Shown here: piece by piece, positions 34,646-42,472 of the stretch
Numbering within the stretch: position 1 is the stretch's first letter
Layout of the letters: each line of letters begins with the position of its first letter
Assembly (NCBI RefSeq): GCF_016907955.1
Contig: NZ_JAFBCX010000030.1
Location: forward strand, 1-57,985
Direction: 5' to 3'
Origin: Lentzea nigeriaca
Lineage (GTDB): Bacteria; Actinomycetota; Actinomycetes; Mycobacteriales; Pseudonocardiaceae
Length of the DNA: 57,985 nucleotides
Program-made: the position numbers and the translations under genes
Notes under the pieces: model-generated
The model's database searches: none
What the model was told of the DNA's origin: nothing
What the model saw: the letters and a program-made list of their open reading frames with translations, nothing else

Positions 34646-34804
34646 GGTTCCTCCTCGGGAGCAAGCAGTGCTGCCAAAAGGTGGGGGGCTTCGCTGAGCG
34701 AGGGACCGGCGCCGCGTGGCGCCGAAAGGTCGGGATGCCCGCTGAAGCGGCAGGGTTCGCCCCGGCTGATCTCTCAGCGGTCCCGGCCGTCCTGTCGCTG
34801 CGCG
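34646..34804 (-). other. Structured leader of the biosynthetic operon
   Basis: Between the promoter and the adenylation gene the mRNA would carry about 160 bases. They contain a strong hairpin (GGCGCC ACGC GGCGCC), a CCGCTTCAGCGG stem and two mutually exclusive pairings (GGGACC with GGTCCC, GCTGAG with CTCAGC). This could be an attenuator. No leader peptide or known riboswitch was identified. Confidence 0.35.
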
Positions 34805-34810
34805 GCAACA

Positions 34811-34839
34811 AAGTTAACCAAAGACACATGCACAGTCAA
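34811..34839 (-). promoter_or_regulatory. Promoter of the biosynthetic operon
   Basis: On the minus strand TTGACT (34834-34839) and TAACTT (34811-34816) are separated by exactly 17 bases, the best housekeeping-type promoter in the window. The spacer contains GCATGTGT (34824-34831), a near match to the GTACATGC motif repeated at the MarR/DsbA intergenic region. The promoter lies about 165 bases before the adenylation gene. Confidence 0.65.
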
Positions 34840-34956
34840 GCAAATAACTTCATGCCCGACGCGGATCACAGATCACCGCGCCCGATTGCGGCGAATGGCG
34901 GACCGCCTTCTTCCTGTGGTCTTCACCCGCACTGCTGCGCGAGGAGCACGTCGACG

Positions 34957-35424
34957 TCAGGTTGCGCTACGGATGGCCTGGACGAGGCGGGCCAGCCCCT
35001 GGTCGGCGCCCGCGGTGTTCAACGCTGAGCTGAGCGCCTCGGCGTAGGTGGCGCTGGCGGCGATGTGCAACTGCCTGCCCTCGTCGGTGATGACGGCGTA
35101 GACGCCCCGCTTGTCGTCGGGGCACAGGTCGCGGCGGGCGAGGCCGAGTGCGTCCAACCGCGCGACCAGGCGGGTCACCGAGCTCTGGCCCAGGCCGATC
35201 CGGTCGGCCAGTTCCTGCATCCGCCACTCGCCGGCTGCCGACTTCGACAGCTCGGCCAGTGCCCGGTACTCCGACAGCCCGACGCCGTGGCGCCGCTGCA
35301 GCACCTGGGCGAGCTGGCGTTCCACGAAGACGTGCAAGGTCAGCACCCGATTCCAGGCGGCCTGGTCGGAGGCGGCCAGGTTGGAGGCGGCGGCTTCGGT
35401 GGATCGACTGGGTGCTGCGCTCAT
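34957..35424 (-). CDS. MarR-family regulator
   Basis: 155 residues with a MarR winged helix (EWRMQELADRIGLGQSSVTR, LVARLDALGLARRD, KRGVYAVITDEGRQ). It lies upstream of the biosynthetic operon on the same strand and is divergent from the DsbA-SMR operon. MarR proteins usually repress their own promoter and adjacent efflux or redox genes until a small molecule binds. Here the pathway product is a plausible ligand. No Cys-based sensor is evident. Confidence 0.9.
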   Translation of the reverse strand: MSAAPSRSTEAAASNLAASDQAAWNRVLTLHVFVERQLAQVLQRRHGVGLSEYRALAELSKSAAGEWRMQELADRIGLGQSSVTRLVARLDALGLARRDLCPDDKRGVYAVITDEGRQLHIAASATYAEALSSALNTAGADQGLARLVQAIRSAT

Positions 35425-35458
35425 CTCGTCACCTGCGGTTCTCTGATCGGCCAGTCAA

Positions 35459-35685
35459 GTACATGCTTGTGCAACATTCTAGACGCGTCGTCGAGTGGCC
35501 CAGGGCAATCCTGCGGGTACATGCACGCGATCGGGCGGCGCGGCGCCGGTCGAACCGGCTCGATGGCGCTGTTCCGGCCGGCATAAGCGCTGGAATCCTC
35601 GGAGATTGTCCATGTACGAGCATGGGTCTCGTCAGAGACCCTCTGGCCACCGTGTCGAGAGGGCTTGACAAGAGCTTGTACATGC
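35459..35685. promoter_or_regulatory. Array of four GTACATG motifs, candidate MarR operators
   Basis: The 308-base MarR/DsbA intergenic region contains GTACATG at 35459-35465, 35517-35523 and 35678-35684 and its complement CATGTAC at 35611-35617. The first and last lie in partial inverted repeats (CAAG-TACATG-CTTG and CTTGTACATGCATGCAA). Such AT-containing words are rare in this genome, so four in about 230 bases is unlikely by chance. Confidence 0.55.
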
Positions 35686-35693
35686 ATGCAAAT
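35665..35693 (+). promoter_or_regulatory. Possible promoter of the DsbA-SMR operon
   Basis: TTGACA at 35665-35670 is followed after 17 bases by GCAAAT (35688-35693), a perfect -35 with a weak -10. The GTACATG motif at 35678 lies inside the spacer, where a bound repressor would block RNA polymerase. Confidence 0.45.
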
Positions 35694-35732
35694 AGTAGTG
35701 CAGCATCGCTCCTGAGGATCGGGAGAGGAGAC

Positions 35733-36314
35733 ATGAACCCACCCGAGGTCGTCGTCTACTTCGACTACGTGTGTCCCTACTGCCTGCTCGCTGAGGACAT
35801 CATCGAGAAGGCAGCGGCCGAGGCGGGGGCCACGGTCACGTGGCGGCCCTACGAGCTGCGGCCCCACCCGAACCCCACCCTGCGCCCGGAGGACGAGTAC
35901 CTGCCCCGGGTCTGGCGGAGCTCGGTCTACCCGATGGCCGAGCGGCTCGGGGTGCCGATCAAGTTGCCCACCGTGTCACCGCAGCCCTACACGCATCTGC
36001 CGTTCGAGGGTTCGTTGTTCGCCGAGGAGCACGGCCGGGCCAAGGAGTACCACGGCGCGGTGTTGCGGGCGTTCTTCCAGCAAGACCGCGACATCGGGCA
36101 GCCCGAGGTGCTGAAGGAGATCGCCGCCGAGGTGGGGCTTCCCGCGGAGGAGTTCGCTGCCGCGCTGGCCGAGCGCCGGTACGCCGAGCGGCACCAGGCC
36201 GGCTTGGCGCAGGCCAGGGCGGCGGGCGTGCGGGCCGTCCCGACCATCGACATCGGCTCGCACCGCTTCGAGGGCGTGCCGAATCCCGAGGATTTGCGCA
36301 AAGCGTTGAGCTAG
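35733..36314 (+). CDS. DsbA/FrnE-family thiol oxidoreductase
   Basis: 193 residues, a thioredoxin fold with a helical insert. The active site CPYC lies in VVVYFDYVCPYCLLAEDIIE and the cis-proline loop in GVRAVPTIDIG. The FrnE-type proteins act as disulfide isomerases or on small-molecule thiols and are common beside MarR genes. GGAGAGGAG precedes ATG 35733. First gene of a four-gene plus-strand operon; no signal peptide, so cytoplasmic. Confidence 0.87.
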   Translation: MNPPEVVVYFDYVCPYCLLAEDIIEKAAAEAGATVTWRPYELRPHPNPTLRPEDEYLPRVWRSSVYPMAERLGVPIKLPTVSPQPYTHLPFEGSLFAEEHGRAKEYHGAVLRAFFQQDRDIGQPEVLKEIAAEVGLPAEEFAAALAERRYAERHQAGLAQARAAGVRAVPTIDIGSHRFEGVPNPEDLRKALS

Positions 36315-36332
36315 CACGGAAAGGAATGCGAG

Positions 36333-36656
36333 ATGCACTGGGTTTACCTGGCGATCGCCACCGTCTTCGAGATCGCCTTCGCGCTGTGCGCGAACGCCGC
36401 CAAGGGCTTCACCCGGCTGTGGCCGTCCATCCTCACGCTCGTCATCGGCGCGCTCGGCACGTTCTTCCTGAGCCTGGCGCTCATCACCCTGGACGTCGGC
36501 GTGGGCTACGCGATCTGGACCGGCCTGGGCTCGGTCGGCATCGTGCTGCTGGGTGTCCTGCTGTTCAAGGAGCGCCTGAACTGGCGCAAGGTCGTCGGCA
36601 TCGCCGCCGTCATCGTCGGCGTGGTGGGCCTGGAACTGTCCGGCGCGGCCGTCTGA
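36333..36656 (+). CDS. Small multidrug resistance (SMR) efflux subunit A
   Basis: 107 residues and four membrane helices. The essential membrane Glu is in ATVFEIAFALCANAAKGF and the dimer-interface motif is GYAIWTGLGSVG. Together with the next gene it forms a paired SMR pump of the EbrAB/YkkCD kind, in which two different subunits insert in opposite directions. It starts 18 bases after the DsbA-like gene. Confidence 0.9.
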   Translation: MHWVYLAIATVFEIAFALCANAAKGFTRLWPSILTLVIGALGTFFLSLALITLDVGVGYAIWTGLGSVGIVLLGVLLFKERLNWRKVVGIAAVIVGVVGLELSGAAV

Positions 36657-36712
36657 CCCGACGCGCCACCGAAAGACCTGACACGGAGACCATCGCAAAG
36701 GAAGCACACGAG

Positions 36713-37123
36713 ATGACCACCACGAACCAACCCGAAACGATTCGACACGAGGACACCACCGCCGCCGCTGGCGCGAGCCGCCGCGCCTGGATCATCCTGT
36801 TGATCGCGGGCCTGGTCGAGATCGGCTACGCGGTGAGCGTCGGCGGCAGCAAGGGGTTCACCGACCTGGGCTGGTCGATCTCCGCGGCGGTGTTCTTCTT
36901 CCTCACCGTTTTCACCCTCAGCCTGGCACTGAAGAACATCGACGTCGGCATCGGCTACGCGGTCTGGACCGGCATCGGCTCCTCCGGCGCGGCCGTGGTC
37001 AGCGCGTTCCTGCTGGACCAGGCCCTCACGCCGGCACGCGTCTTCTGGCTGGCGGTGATCATCGGCGGAGTGGTGTGGCTGAAGCTGGCCTCCAGCCCCA
37101 AGTACGCCTCGGGCCAAGCGTGA
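36713..37123 (+). CDS. Small multidrug resistance (SMR) efflux subunit B
   Basis: 136 residues. A hydrophilic N-terminal extension of about 25 residues precedes four membrane helices with LVEIGYAVSVGGSKGF (membrane Glu) and GYAVWTGIGSSGAAV. The extension distinguishes it from subunit A, as usual for heteromeric SMR pairs. ATG 36713 is preceded by AAGGAA. Its stop overlaps the deaminase start (TGATG). The cargo is likely a cationic small molecule, possibly the local pathway product. Confidence 0.88.
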   Translation: MTTTNQPETIRHEDTTAAAGASRRAWIILLIAGLVEIGYAVSVGGSKGFTDLGWSISAAVFFFLTVFTLSLALKNIDVGIGYAVWTGIGSSGAAVVSAFLLDQALTPARVFWLAVIIGGVVWLKLASSPKYASGQA

Positions 37124-37587
37124 TGACCGCGCTGCACACCGACCGGATCACCGGCCACATGCGGGAGGCCGTCGCGATCGCGCTGGCCGAGGTCGAGCGC
37201 GGCGGCATCCCGTTCGCGGGGGTGGTCCTGCACCCCACCGCAGGGGTCCTCGGCACCGGCGTCAACCGCGTGCTGGTCGAGCGCGATCCCACCGCGCACG
37301 CCGAGATCGTGGCGCTGCGTGCCGCCACGCGGAAGGCCGGACCGGCGCAGGTCGCCGAGTCCGTGCTGCTGGCCTCGGGCGAGCCCTGCGGCATGTGCTA
37401 CCGGGCCGCGTTCGACCACGGCATCACGACCGTGTACTACGCCGTCAGCGCGGACGAGGCCGCGAGCTACGGCTTCGACTACCGCGCCTCCTACCGCGGC
37501 TTGGACCGCGGCGGCCGCACGATCGAGCCGTGCCGGGTCGAGGGAGCGCTGGACCCGTTCACGGCATGGGCGCGACGCGCAGGCTGA
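37123..37587 (+). CDS. Cytidine/guanine deaminase-family zinc enzyme
   Basis: 154 residues with the zinc motif HAEIVALR and SGEPCGMC of the CDA/guanine-deaminase/TadA superfamily and the front half EVERGGIPFAGVVLHP. The C-terminal part (GFDYRASYRGLDRGGRTI) resembles nucleoside or guanine deaminases more than TadA. It is coupled to the SMR gene and ends at a strong terminator. It may deaminate a nucleobase or the exported compound; the substrate is unknown. Confidence 0.83.
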   Translation: MTALHTDRITGHMREAVAIALAEVERGGIPFAGVVLHPTAGVLGTGVNRVLVERDPTAHAEIVALRAATRKAGPAQVAESVLLASGEPCGMCYRAAFDHGITTVYYAVSADEAASYGFDYRASYRGLDRGGRTIEPCRVEGALDPFTAWARRAG

Positions 37588-37595
37588 CGATCACC

Positions 37596-37642
37596 ACCAG
37601 GGGCACGGCCTTCGGGGGCCTTGCCCCTGGTCGTTTTCTTTT
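37596..37642 (+). terminator. Terminator of the DsbA-SMR-deaminase operon
   Basis: A 10-bp outer stem (37596-37605 with 37622-37631) and inner GGCC/GGCC stem are followed by CGTTTTCTTTT, a classic intrinsic terminator 9 bases after the deaminase stop. Confidence 0.92.
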
Positions 37643-37794
37643 GAAGACCGCCGAGTGGGTTATGCCGATTTTGCGGCTGTTAGGTCTGGTAGGGAGCGCG
37701 GTCAATCGAGTGAGTCCGCATAATCCGCGTCATGTGCCGCTGGGTTCTCCGCCTGGGTCAGTACCAAATCCAGGCAGGAGGAAAGGATCATGGC

Positions 37795-37960
37795 GTGGTC
37801 TCGGGCGGCGGTTGGAGATCTCTGGGCCCGCTGACGGTGTATGCGGTGGGTTTCACCGAGTGATTGGGACGCAAGGGTTATGCGGAGACGACGGTTCGGG
37901 CACATCAAGGGCGCATGCGGTACCTGAGCCGGTGGATGAGGCTCATTCCGGCAGGTCCGC
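37795..37960 (+). pseudogene. Tyrosine recombinase N-terminal remnant
   Basis: The plus frame from GTG 37795 reads GGWRSLGPLTVYAVGFTE, a stop at 37861, then LGRKGYAETTVRAHQGRMRY and LSRWM. This is the core-binding (SAM-like) domain found at the start of phage/plasmid-type tyrosine integrases. AGGAGGAAAGG lies just before it. It is cut by the hydrolase gene on the other strand. The 150 bases before it hold nothing recognisable. Confidence 0.55.
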
Positions 37961-38812
37961 CCTGTCGTCCTCGACGAGGGTGAGGATCCGGGAGATCACG
38001 AGCTCCGGTTCCTCCAGGGGCAGCGCGTGGGTGGTCTTCGGCACGATCTCCGCGCGGAGGCGGGGATTGAGTGCCTCGACGCGGGCAGCGAGCTCGCGCG
38101 CGTCGAAGACGCCGTTGCGTTCGGCGAGCACGAAGTGGACGGGCACATCGATCGCGCGCAGTTCGTCGTCGGTGAACACGTACTGCGGCGGGAAGTGCGG
38201 TTTGTACTTGAGCCCGCGGATCACCAGCGGGGCCAGGGTGCGGCGCGCGTAGGGATCTCCGGAGAAGATCCGGCGCAGGATCGGCGCCGGTAGCAGCCAG
38301 CGGAACATCTGGCCGAAGCTCCAGAGGACGAACCGCAGCCCGATGGTCCCGAAGCCCCCGGGTTCGATGGCGATCACGCTCGAGATCCGGTCGCCGGAAC
38401 GCGTGGCGAGGTCCAGCGCCAGCCAGGCGCCGCGGGAGATCCCGACCAGGTGGAACTTCTCGTGATTTAGGCCCGCGAGGACGTCGGCGAGCCAGTCCGC
38501 CTGGTCCTGGCCGCTCTGCACGGGACGCGTCTGGACCGAGCGACCCGGTTCGCCGATCGTGTCGACCGCGTACACCGTGTGCCGCTCGGTGAGTTCGGCG
38601 ACGAAGGAATACCAGGACAACGACGTGCCCATGACACCGTGCAGCAGCACGATCGGCGTGCCCTGACCGGTTCCGCTACGGCGGACGTGGGTCGGCCCGA
38701 ACCGCGTCTCGACGTCCAGCTCCTCGGACGGAACGGGCCATTTCCGCAAGATCGCGTCGTACGTGGCGAAGTAGTTCTCCTGGGCCTTCTGATCCTTGAA
38801 CTTTCCGAGCAT
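37943..38812 (-). CDS. Alpha/beta hydrolase
   Basis: 289 residues: oxyanion loop LLHGVMGTS, nucleophile elbow GISRGAW (Ser), acid in AERNGVFDARELA and His in PKTTHALPLEEP, with a hydrophobic cap region (FGQMFRWLLPAPIL). The fold covers esterases, lipases and C-C hydrolases. ATG 38812 is preferred to 38848, which would overlap the promoter; TATAAC at 38850-38855 with TTGGCC at 38871 is a candidate. It is divergent from the TetR gene that probably controls it. Confidence 0.85.
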   Translation of the reverse strand: MLGKFKDQKAQENYFATYDAILRKWPVPSEELDVETRFGPTHVRRSGTGQGTPIVLLHGVMGTSLSWYSFVAELTERHTVYAVDTIGEPGRSVQTRPVQSGQDQADWLADVLAGLNHEKFHLVGISRGAWLALDLATRSGDRISSVIAIEPGGFGTIGLRFVLWSFGQMFRWLLPAPILRRIFSGDPYARRTLAPLVIRGLKYKPHFPPQYVFTDDELRAIDVPVHFVLAERNGVFDARELAARVEALNPRLRAEIVPKTTHALPLEEPELVISRILTLVEDDRADLPE

Positions 38813-38903
38813 GTCGACCCCCAGACCGCCTTTCCAATGCAGATGCAATGTTATAGCAGGCGGGCTGTCCGGCCAAGAGCGGTTGGTGTGGCACAGTGAT
38901 CAC

Positions 38904-39503
38904 GTGCCGAAACGCGTTGACCACGACGAGCGAAGGCGTGAGATCGCGGAGGCGCTCTTCCGGATCGCGGCGACGCAGGGCCTGCAGGCGGTGACGCTGC
39001 GGGCGGTCGCCGCGGAGGCCGGCATCTCGATGTTCCAGGTGCAGTACTACTTCCCTGCCAAGGAGCAGATGCTGCGGTACGCCTGGCAACGCATCACCGA
39101 ACTGGGCGCCGAGCGGGCAGGACGAGACATCGCCGAGGCGTTGCAGACAGGCGACGAACGCGCCGTCATCCGCGCCTGCCTGCTCGCCGTGCTGCCGACC
39201 GACGAACGCAGCCGCATGCTGTGCGCGGTGCAGATCGCCTACTTCGCCGTCGACGTCACCCGCGGCGGCCAGGCTCCCGACCAGCAGGCGATGATGCCCC
39301 ACCTCGTCCGCCTCGTCGCCGACCAACTCGACCACGCCCAGCAGCGCGGCGGGGTTCCGGCGCACGTCGACACCCGGCTGGAGGCCGACGCGCTCGCGAC
39401 CATGACCGCCGGCCTACTCAGCGCGATGCTGGTCGAGGCCTATGACACCGAGCAGGCGACGCGGATCATCGACTACCGGCTCGGGCGCCTGTTCGCTGGC
39501 TAG
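38904..39503 (+). CDS. TetR-family regulator
   Basis: 199 residues: helix-turn-helix ITLRAV-like segment (LQAVTLRAVAAEAGISMFQVQYYFPAKEQ trimmed to its core VAAEAGISMFQVQYYFP) and a ligand-binding domain with MLCAVQIAYFAVDVTRGGQ. The GTG at 38904 has no clear ribosome binding site and may be leaderless. Only 91 bases separate it from the divergent hydrolase gene. Confidence 0.87.
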   Translation: MPKRVDHDERRREIAEALFRIAATQGLQAVTLRAVAAEAGISMFQVQYYFPAKEQMLRYAWQRITELGAERAGRDIAEALQTGDERAVIRACLLAVLPTDERSRMLCAVQIAYFAVDVTRGGQAPDQQAMMPHLVRLVADQLDHAQQRGGVPAHVDTRLEADALATMTAGLLSAMLVEAYDTEQATRIIDYRLGRLFAG

Positions 39504-39659
39504 CGGTCACGCGACCCGTGGTGGAACCCGCGTTGACGGCCCACGTCGACCCGATCACGCTCGGCATCATCGACGACGACAGCAGCAGCAGCGCGCGGGC
39601 GATTTCGCCCACTCGATCATCCGGCCATGAACGTCGTCTTGTGCGCACTCCTTGGTTGC

Positions 39660-39815
39660 TCACAGGTTGTCGAGGAATGCCGTGATCTTGTCAGTGGGCT
39701 GGTAGCGGCCTGGGGCGGCGGCGATCGGGGCGGTGCGGGCCAGAGCGTGTTCTTTGAGCGCGAGGTCGGAAATGGCGACGTCGGATATTCGAAGTGTCGG
39801 AATGCCTGCCGTGGA
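39660..39815 (-). pseudogene. Tyrosine recombinase C-terminal remnant
   Basis: The minus frame ends DLALKEHALARTAPIAAAPG, RYQPTDKITAFLDNL and stop. This matches the tail of actinomycete tyrosine integrases (HADL.LKE.AL.R..P....PGRYRP.D.LLAFLE.L). The catalytic R-H-R-Y core is missing. It lies on the opposite strand from the N-terminal remnant at 37.8 kb. Confidence 0.55.
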
Positions 39816-39859
39816 GCTGTGCGACGGGACCCAGCGGTCGGCAGCCGCGTGGTCAGCTG

Positions 39860-40324
39860 TCAAAGGACGTGCGCGAGGAGCATGGTGGCCGGGCCGAAGC
39901 CGGCTCGCTGGTAGAAGGGCACTGAGCGTTCGCTCGGGGACAGGACGATGCGGGCGCAGTCGCGGGCGCGTGCGTGCGAGACGGCCGCGTTGAGCAGGGC
40001 GGTTCCGATGCCGCGGTTGCGGTGGGCCGCGAGCACGAACGCGTTGCCCAGGTAGGCCCATCGGCTGGCTGGCCGTCCTGGCCTGGGCATCCGTTCGAAC
40101 AGGGCGAGGTTCACCATGCCGACGGCCTTGCCGTCGAGCTCGGCCACGAACGCCGCTCGGCGCGATGCCTCTGCGGTGTACCACTGGGCGAAGTCCTCCT
40201 CGAAGCGGTCGTCCTCGAGCAGATGCCCGGCCTGCTCCTCCGTCCATGCCCGCCGCAGCGCCGCCAGTGCCGTGGTGTCGTGCTCACCGGTCTGTCGTAT
40301 CGACACGGAGTGCGAAGCGGTCAT
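39860..40324 (-). CDS. GNAT-family N-acetyltransferase
   Basis: 154 residues with the acetyl-CoA loop AHRNRGIGTALLNAAVSHAR, a preceding strand GNAFVLA and the C-terminal FYQRAGFGPA. AGGAGG precedes ATG 40324. The substrate is not predictable. It stands between two recombinase remnants. Confidence 0.87.
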   Translation of the reverse strand: MTASHSVSIRQTGEHDTTALAALRRAWTEEQAGHLLEDDRFEEDFAQWYTAEASRRAAFVAELDGKAVGMVNLALFERMPRPGRPASRWAYLGNAFVLAAHRNRGIGTALLNAAVSHARARDCARIVLSPSERSVPFYQRAGFGPATMLLAHVL

Positions 40325-40348
40325 GGCGTGAACCTCCTGGGACGTTGC

Positions 40349-40670
40349 TCATTCGTCTGGGTGATGGTCATGGTTCCGGTGGCTGACTTCGGCGGCGTAG
40401 GCGGTCCAGTCGCCTGAGGAGACCTGTTGCCAGCGGACGGCGGAATTGACGCTGATGCCGAGCGTGCGGGCGAGGACCGCGGCGGGGATCTCGGTGGCGA
40501 GCTGGAGCAACGCGGTGCTGCGGGCTGGGCTGGGCGGATGCCCAGCCGGTTGAGTCGCTGTGTGAGCTGTTGTGTGCCGATCGGTCGGCCGGGCTGCCCG
40601 TCGGTGGAGAAGGAACGTGCTGGCGACGACCTCGCTGCCACCTGACGGGATCTGCGCGCAGAGGTAGTGC
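40349..40670 (-). pseudogene. Second tyrosine recombinase C-terminal remnant, frameshifted
   Basis: One frame carries GTQQLTQRLNRLGIRPAQ and another TALLQLATEIPAAVLARTLG, ISVNSAVRWQQVSSGDWTAY and AAEVSHR. These are consecutive parts of a common actinomycete integrase tail, so at least one frameshift near 40540 has broken it. It is a different integrase subfamily from the remnant at 39.7 kb. Confidence 0.6.
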
Positions 40671-40687
40671 CGCGCCAAGCCGCTCGA

Positions 40688-42262
40688 TCAGGACATTCGC
40701 AGGATGTCGAGCGCGAGGAGGGAGACGTGCAGCTCGGTGCGTTGCTCGCCCACTTCGAGGTCGCGGTCGAGCAGTCGTTCGAGCAAGCGCAGGCGTTCGT
40801 AGAGGGTCTGCCGGGAGAGGCCGCTGCGGCGGGCCGCGATGGTCTTGTTGCCCGCTGCGTCGAGGTAGTGGCGCAACGTGGGCAGGAGTTCGGTGCCGTG
40901 CCGGGCGTCGTGCTCGATCAGCCGGCCGACCTGCCGTTCGACGTAGTCCTGGACGCGCACGTCGTTGCGCAGGGTGTGGAGCAGGTGCCGCAGGCCGATG
41001 TCGGACAGCTGGTGGTAGAGCTGGCCGGTGGATCCGGGCAGCACGGCTTCGGCGACTCGTCCGGCCTCGCGGAAGGAACGCGCGACGTGCGAGAGATCGG
41101 TGACCTCGCATCCGACGCTCACCACCGCGTCGGGGTCCGCCTCACGCGCGGTGCGGCTCAGCTGCTCCACAGTGGACTGCCACGGCTGACCGCCGCGCAG
41201 GGAGAGCAGCACTCCTACGCGTCGGTCTTCGAACGCGCCCACCAGGCCTGTCCGTTCGAGGGCGGGTGCGATCAGGGTTTCGACCTCGGTCGCGTTGTGC
41301 CGGGTGTCGATGAGCACGGCGAGGAAGGTGGCGTCGGTGGTCGGCAGGCCGAGCGCGGCGGCGCGGGCTCGGGCTTCGGCGGGGGAGCGGTGGCGTTGTT
41401 CGGCGATGTCACGCAGAACGTGGCGGTGGGCGCGGCGCTCCCAGGACGTGGAGTGGATGAGCCGGGCGATGGTCAACGTCATCGCCGCTCGTTCGAGCAC
41501 GGTGACGTCCTCGGTGCCGAAGGCGGCGCCCGGCGTGGGCAGCATGACGACCCGGCCCCAGCGTTCGCCCTGGAACTCCACTGGTGTGGTCAGCCAGTTG
41601 TCCGGTTCGTGCAGCGTGGTGCGGCCCTCGACGGGGACGGCTCTCGACCGGCGTTCCCAGTGTGAGAGCGCCTCTTCCGCGCTTGTCCCAACGGGTTCGC
41701 AGATCACCGCCTGATGGGCCAGGTTCTCCAGCACGACGGTGTGGTGGCTCATCTCGGCCGCGGTCCTCACCACGTCCTCCGGTCCGGCGCCGCGCAACGT
41801 CAGTGCGGTGAAGGTGTCGTGGATCTGCTGGGTGCGGCGCAGGACCTCGGTCTGGTTGCCCAGGATCAGCGCGTGGACCACCTGCGTGACCTCGAGGAAG
41901 TTGACGTCCCGCGACAGCGTGATCAACGGGAGGCCGCGGGCACGACAGGCGCGGATCAGCGAGTCCGGCGCCCGGTGGAACCGGCGGACGAGTTCGAGGA
42001 CCAGTGCCGCGGCGCCGACGTCGGCGAGCTCGTCGACGTAGCGGCGCACCTGCGAGCTGTCGCCCGGCAGCGGCACGCCGGTGGTGAGGACCAGCTCGCC
42101 GCCCTTGAGGAACGACGCGGGGTCGGTCAGCTCGGTGATGTGCACCCAGCGGACCGGCCGGTCCAGGCCCGGAACGCCTGCGACGACCTCCGGCAGACCC
42201 GCGGCCAGCACGGGTAGCGCCAGCACGTCCGCGACGGTCGGGGGGCCTGGGTTCTCGGGCAC
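40688..42262 (-). CDS. PucR-family regulator of the GABA-type operon
   Basis: 524 residues: N-terminal PucR domain (TVADVLALPVLAAGLPEVVA, GGELVLTTG), a central GGDEF-like degenerate domain (FLAVLIDTRHN, AFEDRRVGVLLSL) and a C-terminal HTH (LPTLRHYLDAAGNKTIAARR, SGLSRQTLYERLRLLERLL). PucR/CdaR regulators respond to nitrogen compounds, and GabR-like roles beside gabT are common in actinomycetes. GTG 42262 was chosen by domain start; no good ribosome binding site is visible. It is divergent from gabT by 210 bases. Confidence 0.87.
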   Translation of the reverse strand: MPENPGPPTVADVLALPVLAAGLPEVVAGVPGLDRPVRWVHITELTDPASFLKGGELVLTTGVPLPGDSSQVRRYVDELADVGAAALVLELVRRFHRAPDSLIRACRARGLPLITLSRDVNFLEVTQVVHALILGNQTEVLRRTQQIHDTFTALTLRGAGPEDVVRTAAEMSHHTVVLENLAHQAVICEPVGTSAEEALSHWERRSRAVPVEGRTTLHEPDNWLTTPVEFQGERWGRVVMLPTPGAAFGTEDVTVLERAAMTLTIARLIHSTSWERRAHRHVLRDIAEQRHRSPAEARARAAALGLPTTDATFLAVLIDTRHNATEVETLIAPALERTGLVGAFEDRRVGVLLSLRGGQPWQSTVEQLSRTAREADPDAVVSVGCEVTDLSHVARSFREAGRVAEAVLPGSTGQLYHQLSDIGLRHLLHTLRNDVRVQDYVERQVGRLIEHDARHGTELLPTLRHYLDAAGNKTIAARRSGLSRQTLYERLRLLERLLDRDLEVGEQRTELHVSLLALDILRMS

Positions 42263-42472
42263 GCCGTCACTTTGACAAGCGCCTCTCACCTGCGCAAGCG
42301 CGGAGTTCGGCGACCGGGGGACGGTACCGGTGCCCAGGCCTGCCGCACTGGGCTGACAAAGCGTCCAAACAACGCCCCGCGGCCGGACAGAACGCGCGTT
42401 GTGGGAGGTCGTCGCTCCGGCAACGCTCAGGTGACCGCACCACGAACACGATCACTCGGCCGGGAGATGACC

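Noticed and set aside
34680..34790. Possible TPP riboswitch in the leader (CTGAGA and GAACC are present on the minus strand)
   Set aside because: The second conserved half and the closing stem of the THI box are absent or mismatched, and the downstream genes have no link to thiamine.
33038..35047. Plus-strand frame of 669 residues
   Set aside because: Antisense to the adenylation and carrier-protein genes, which have complete motifs.
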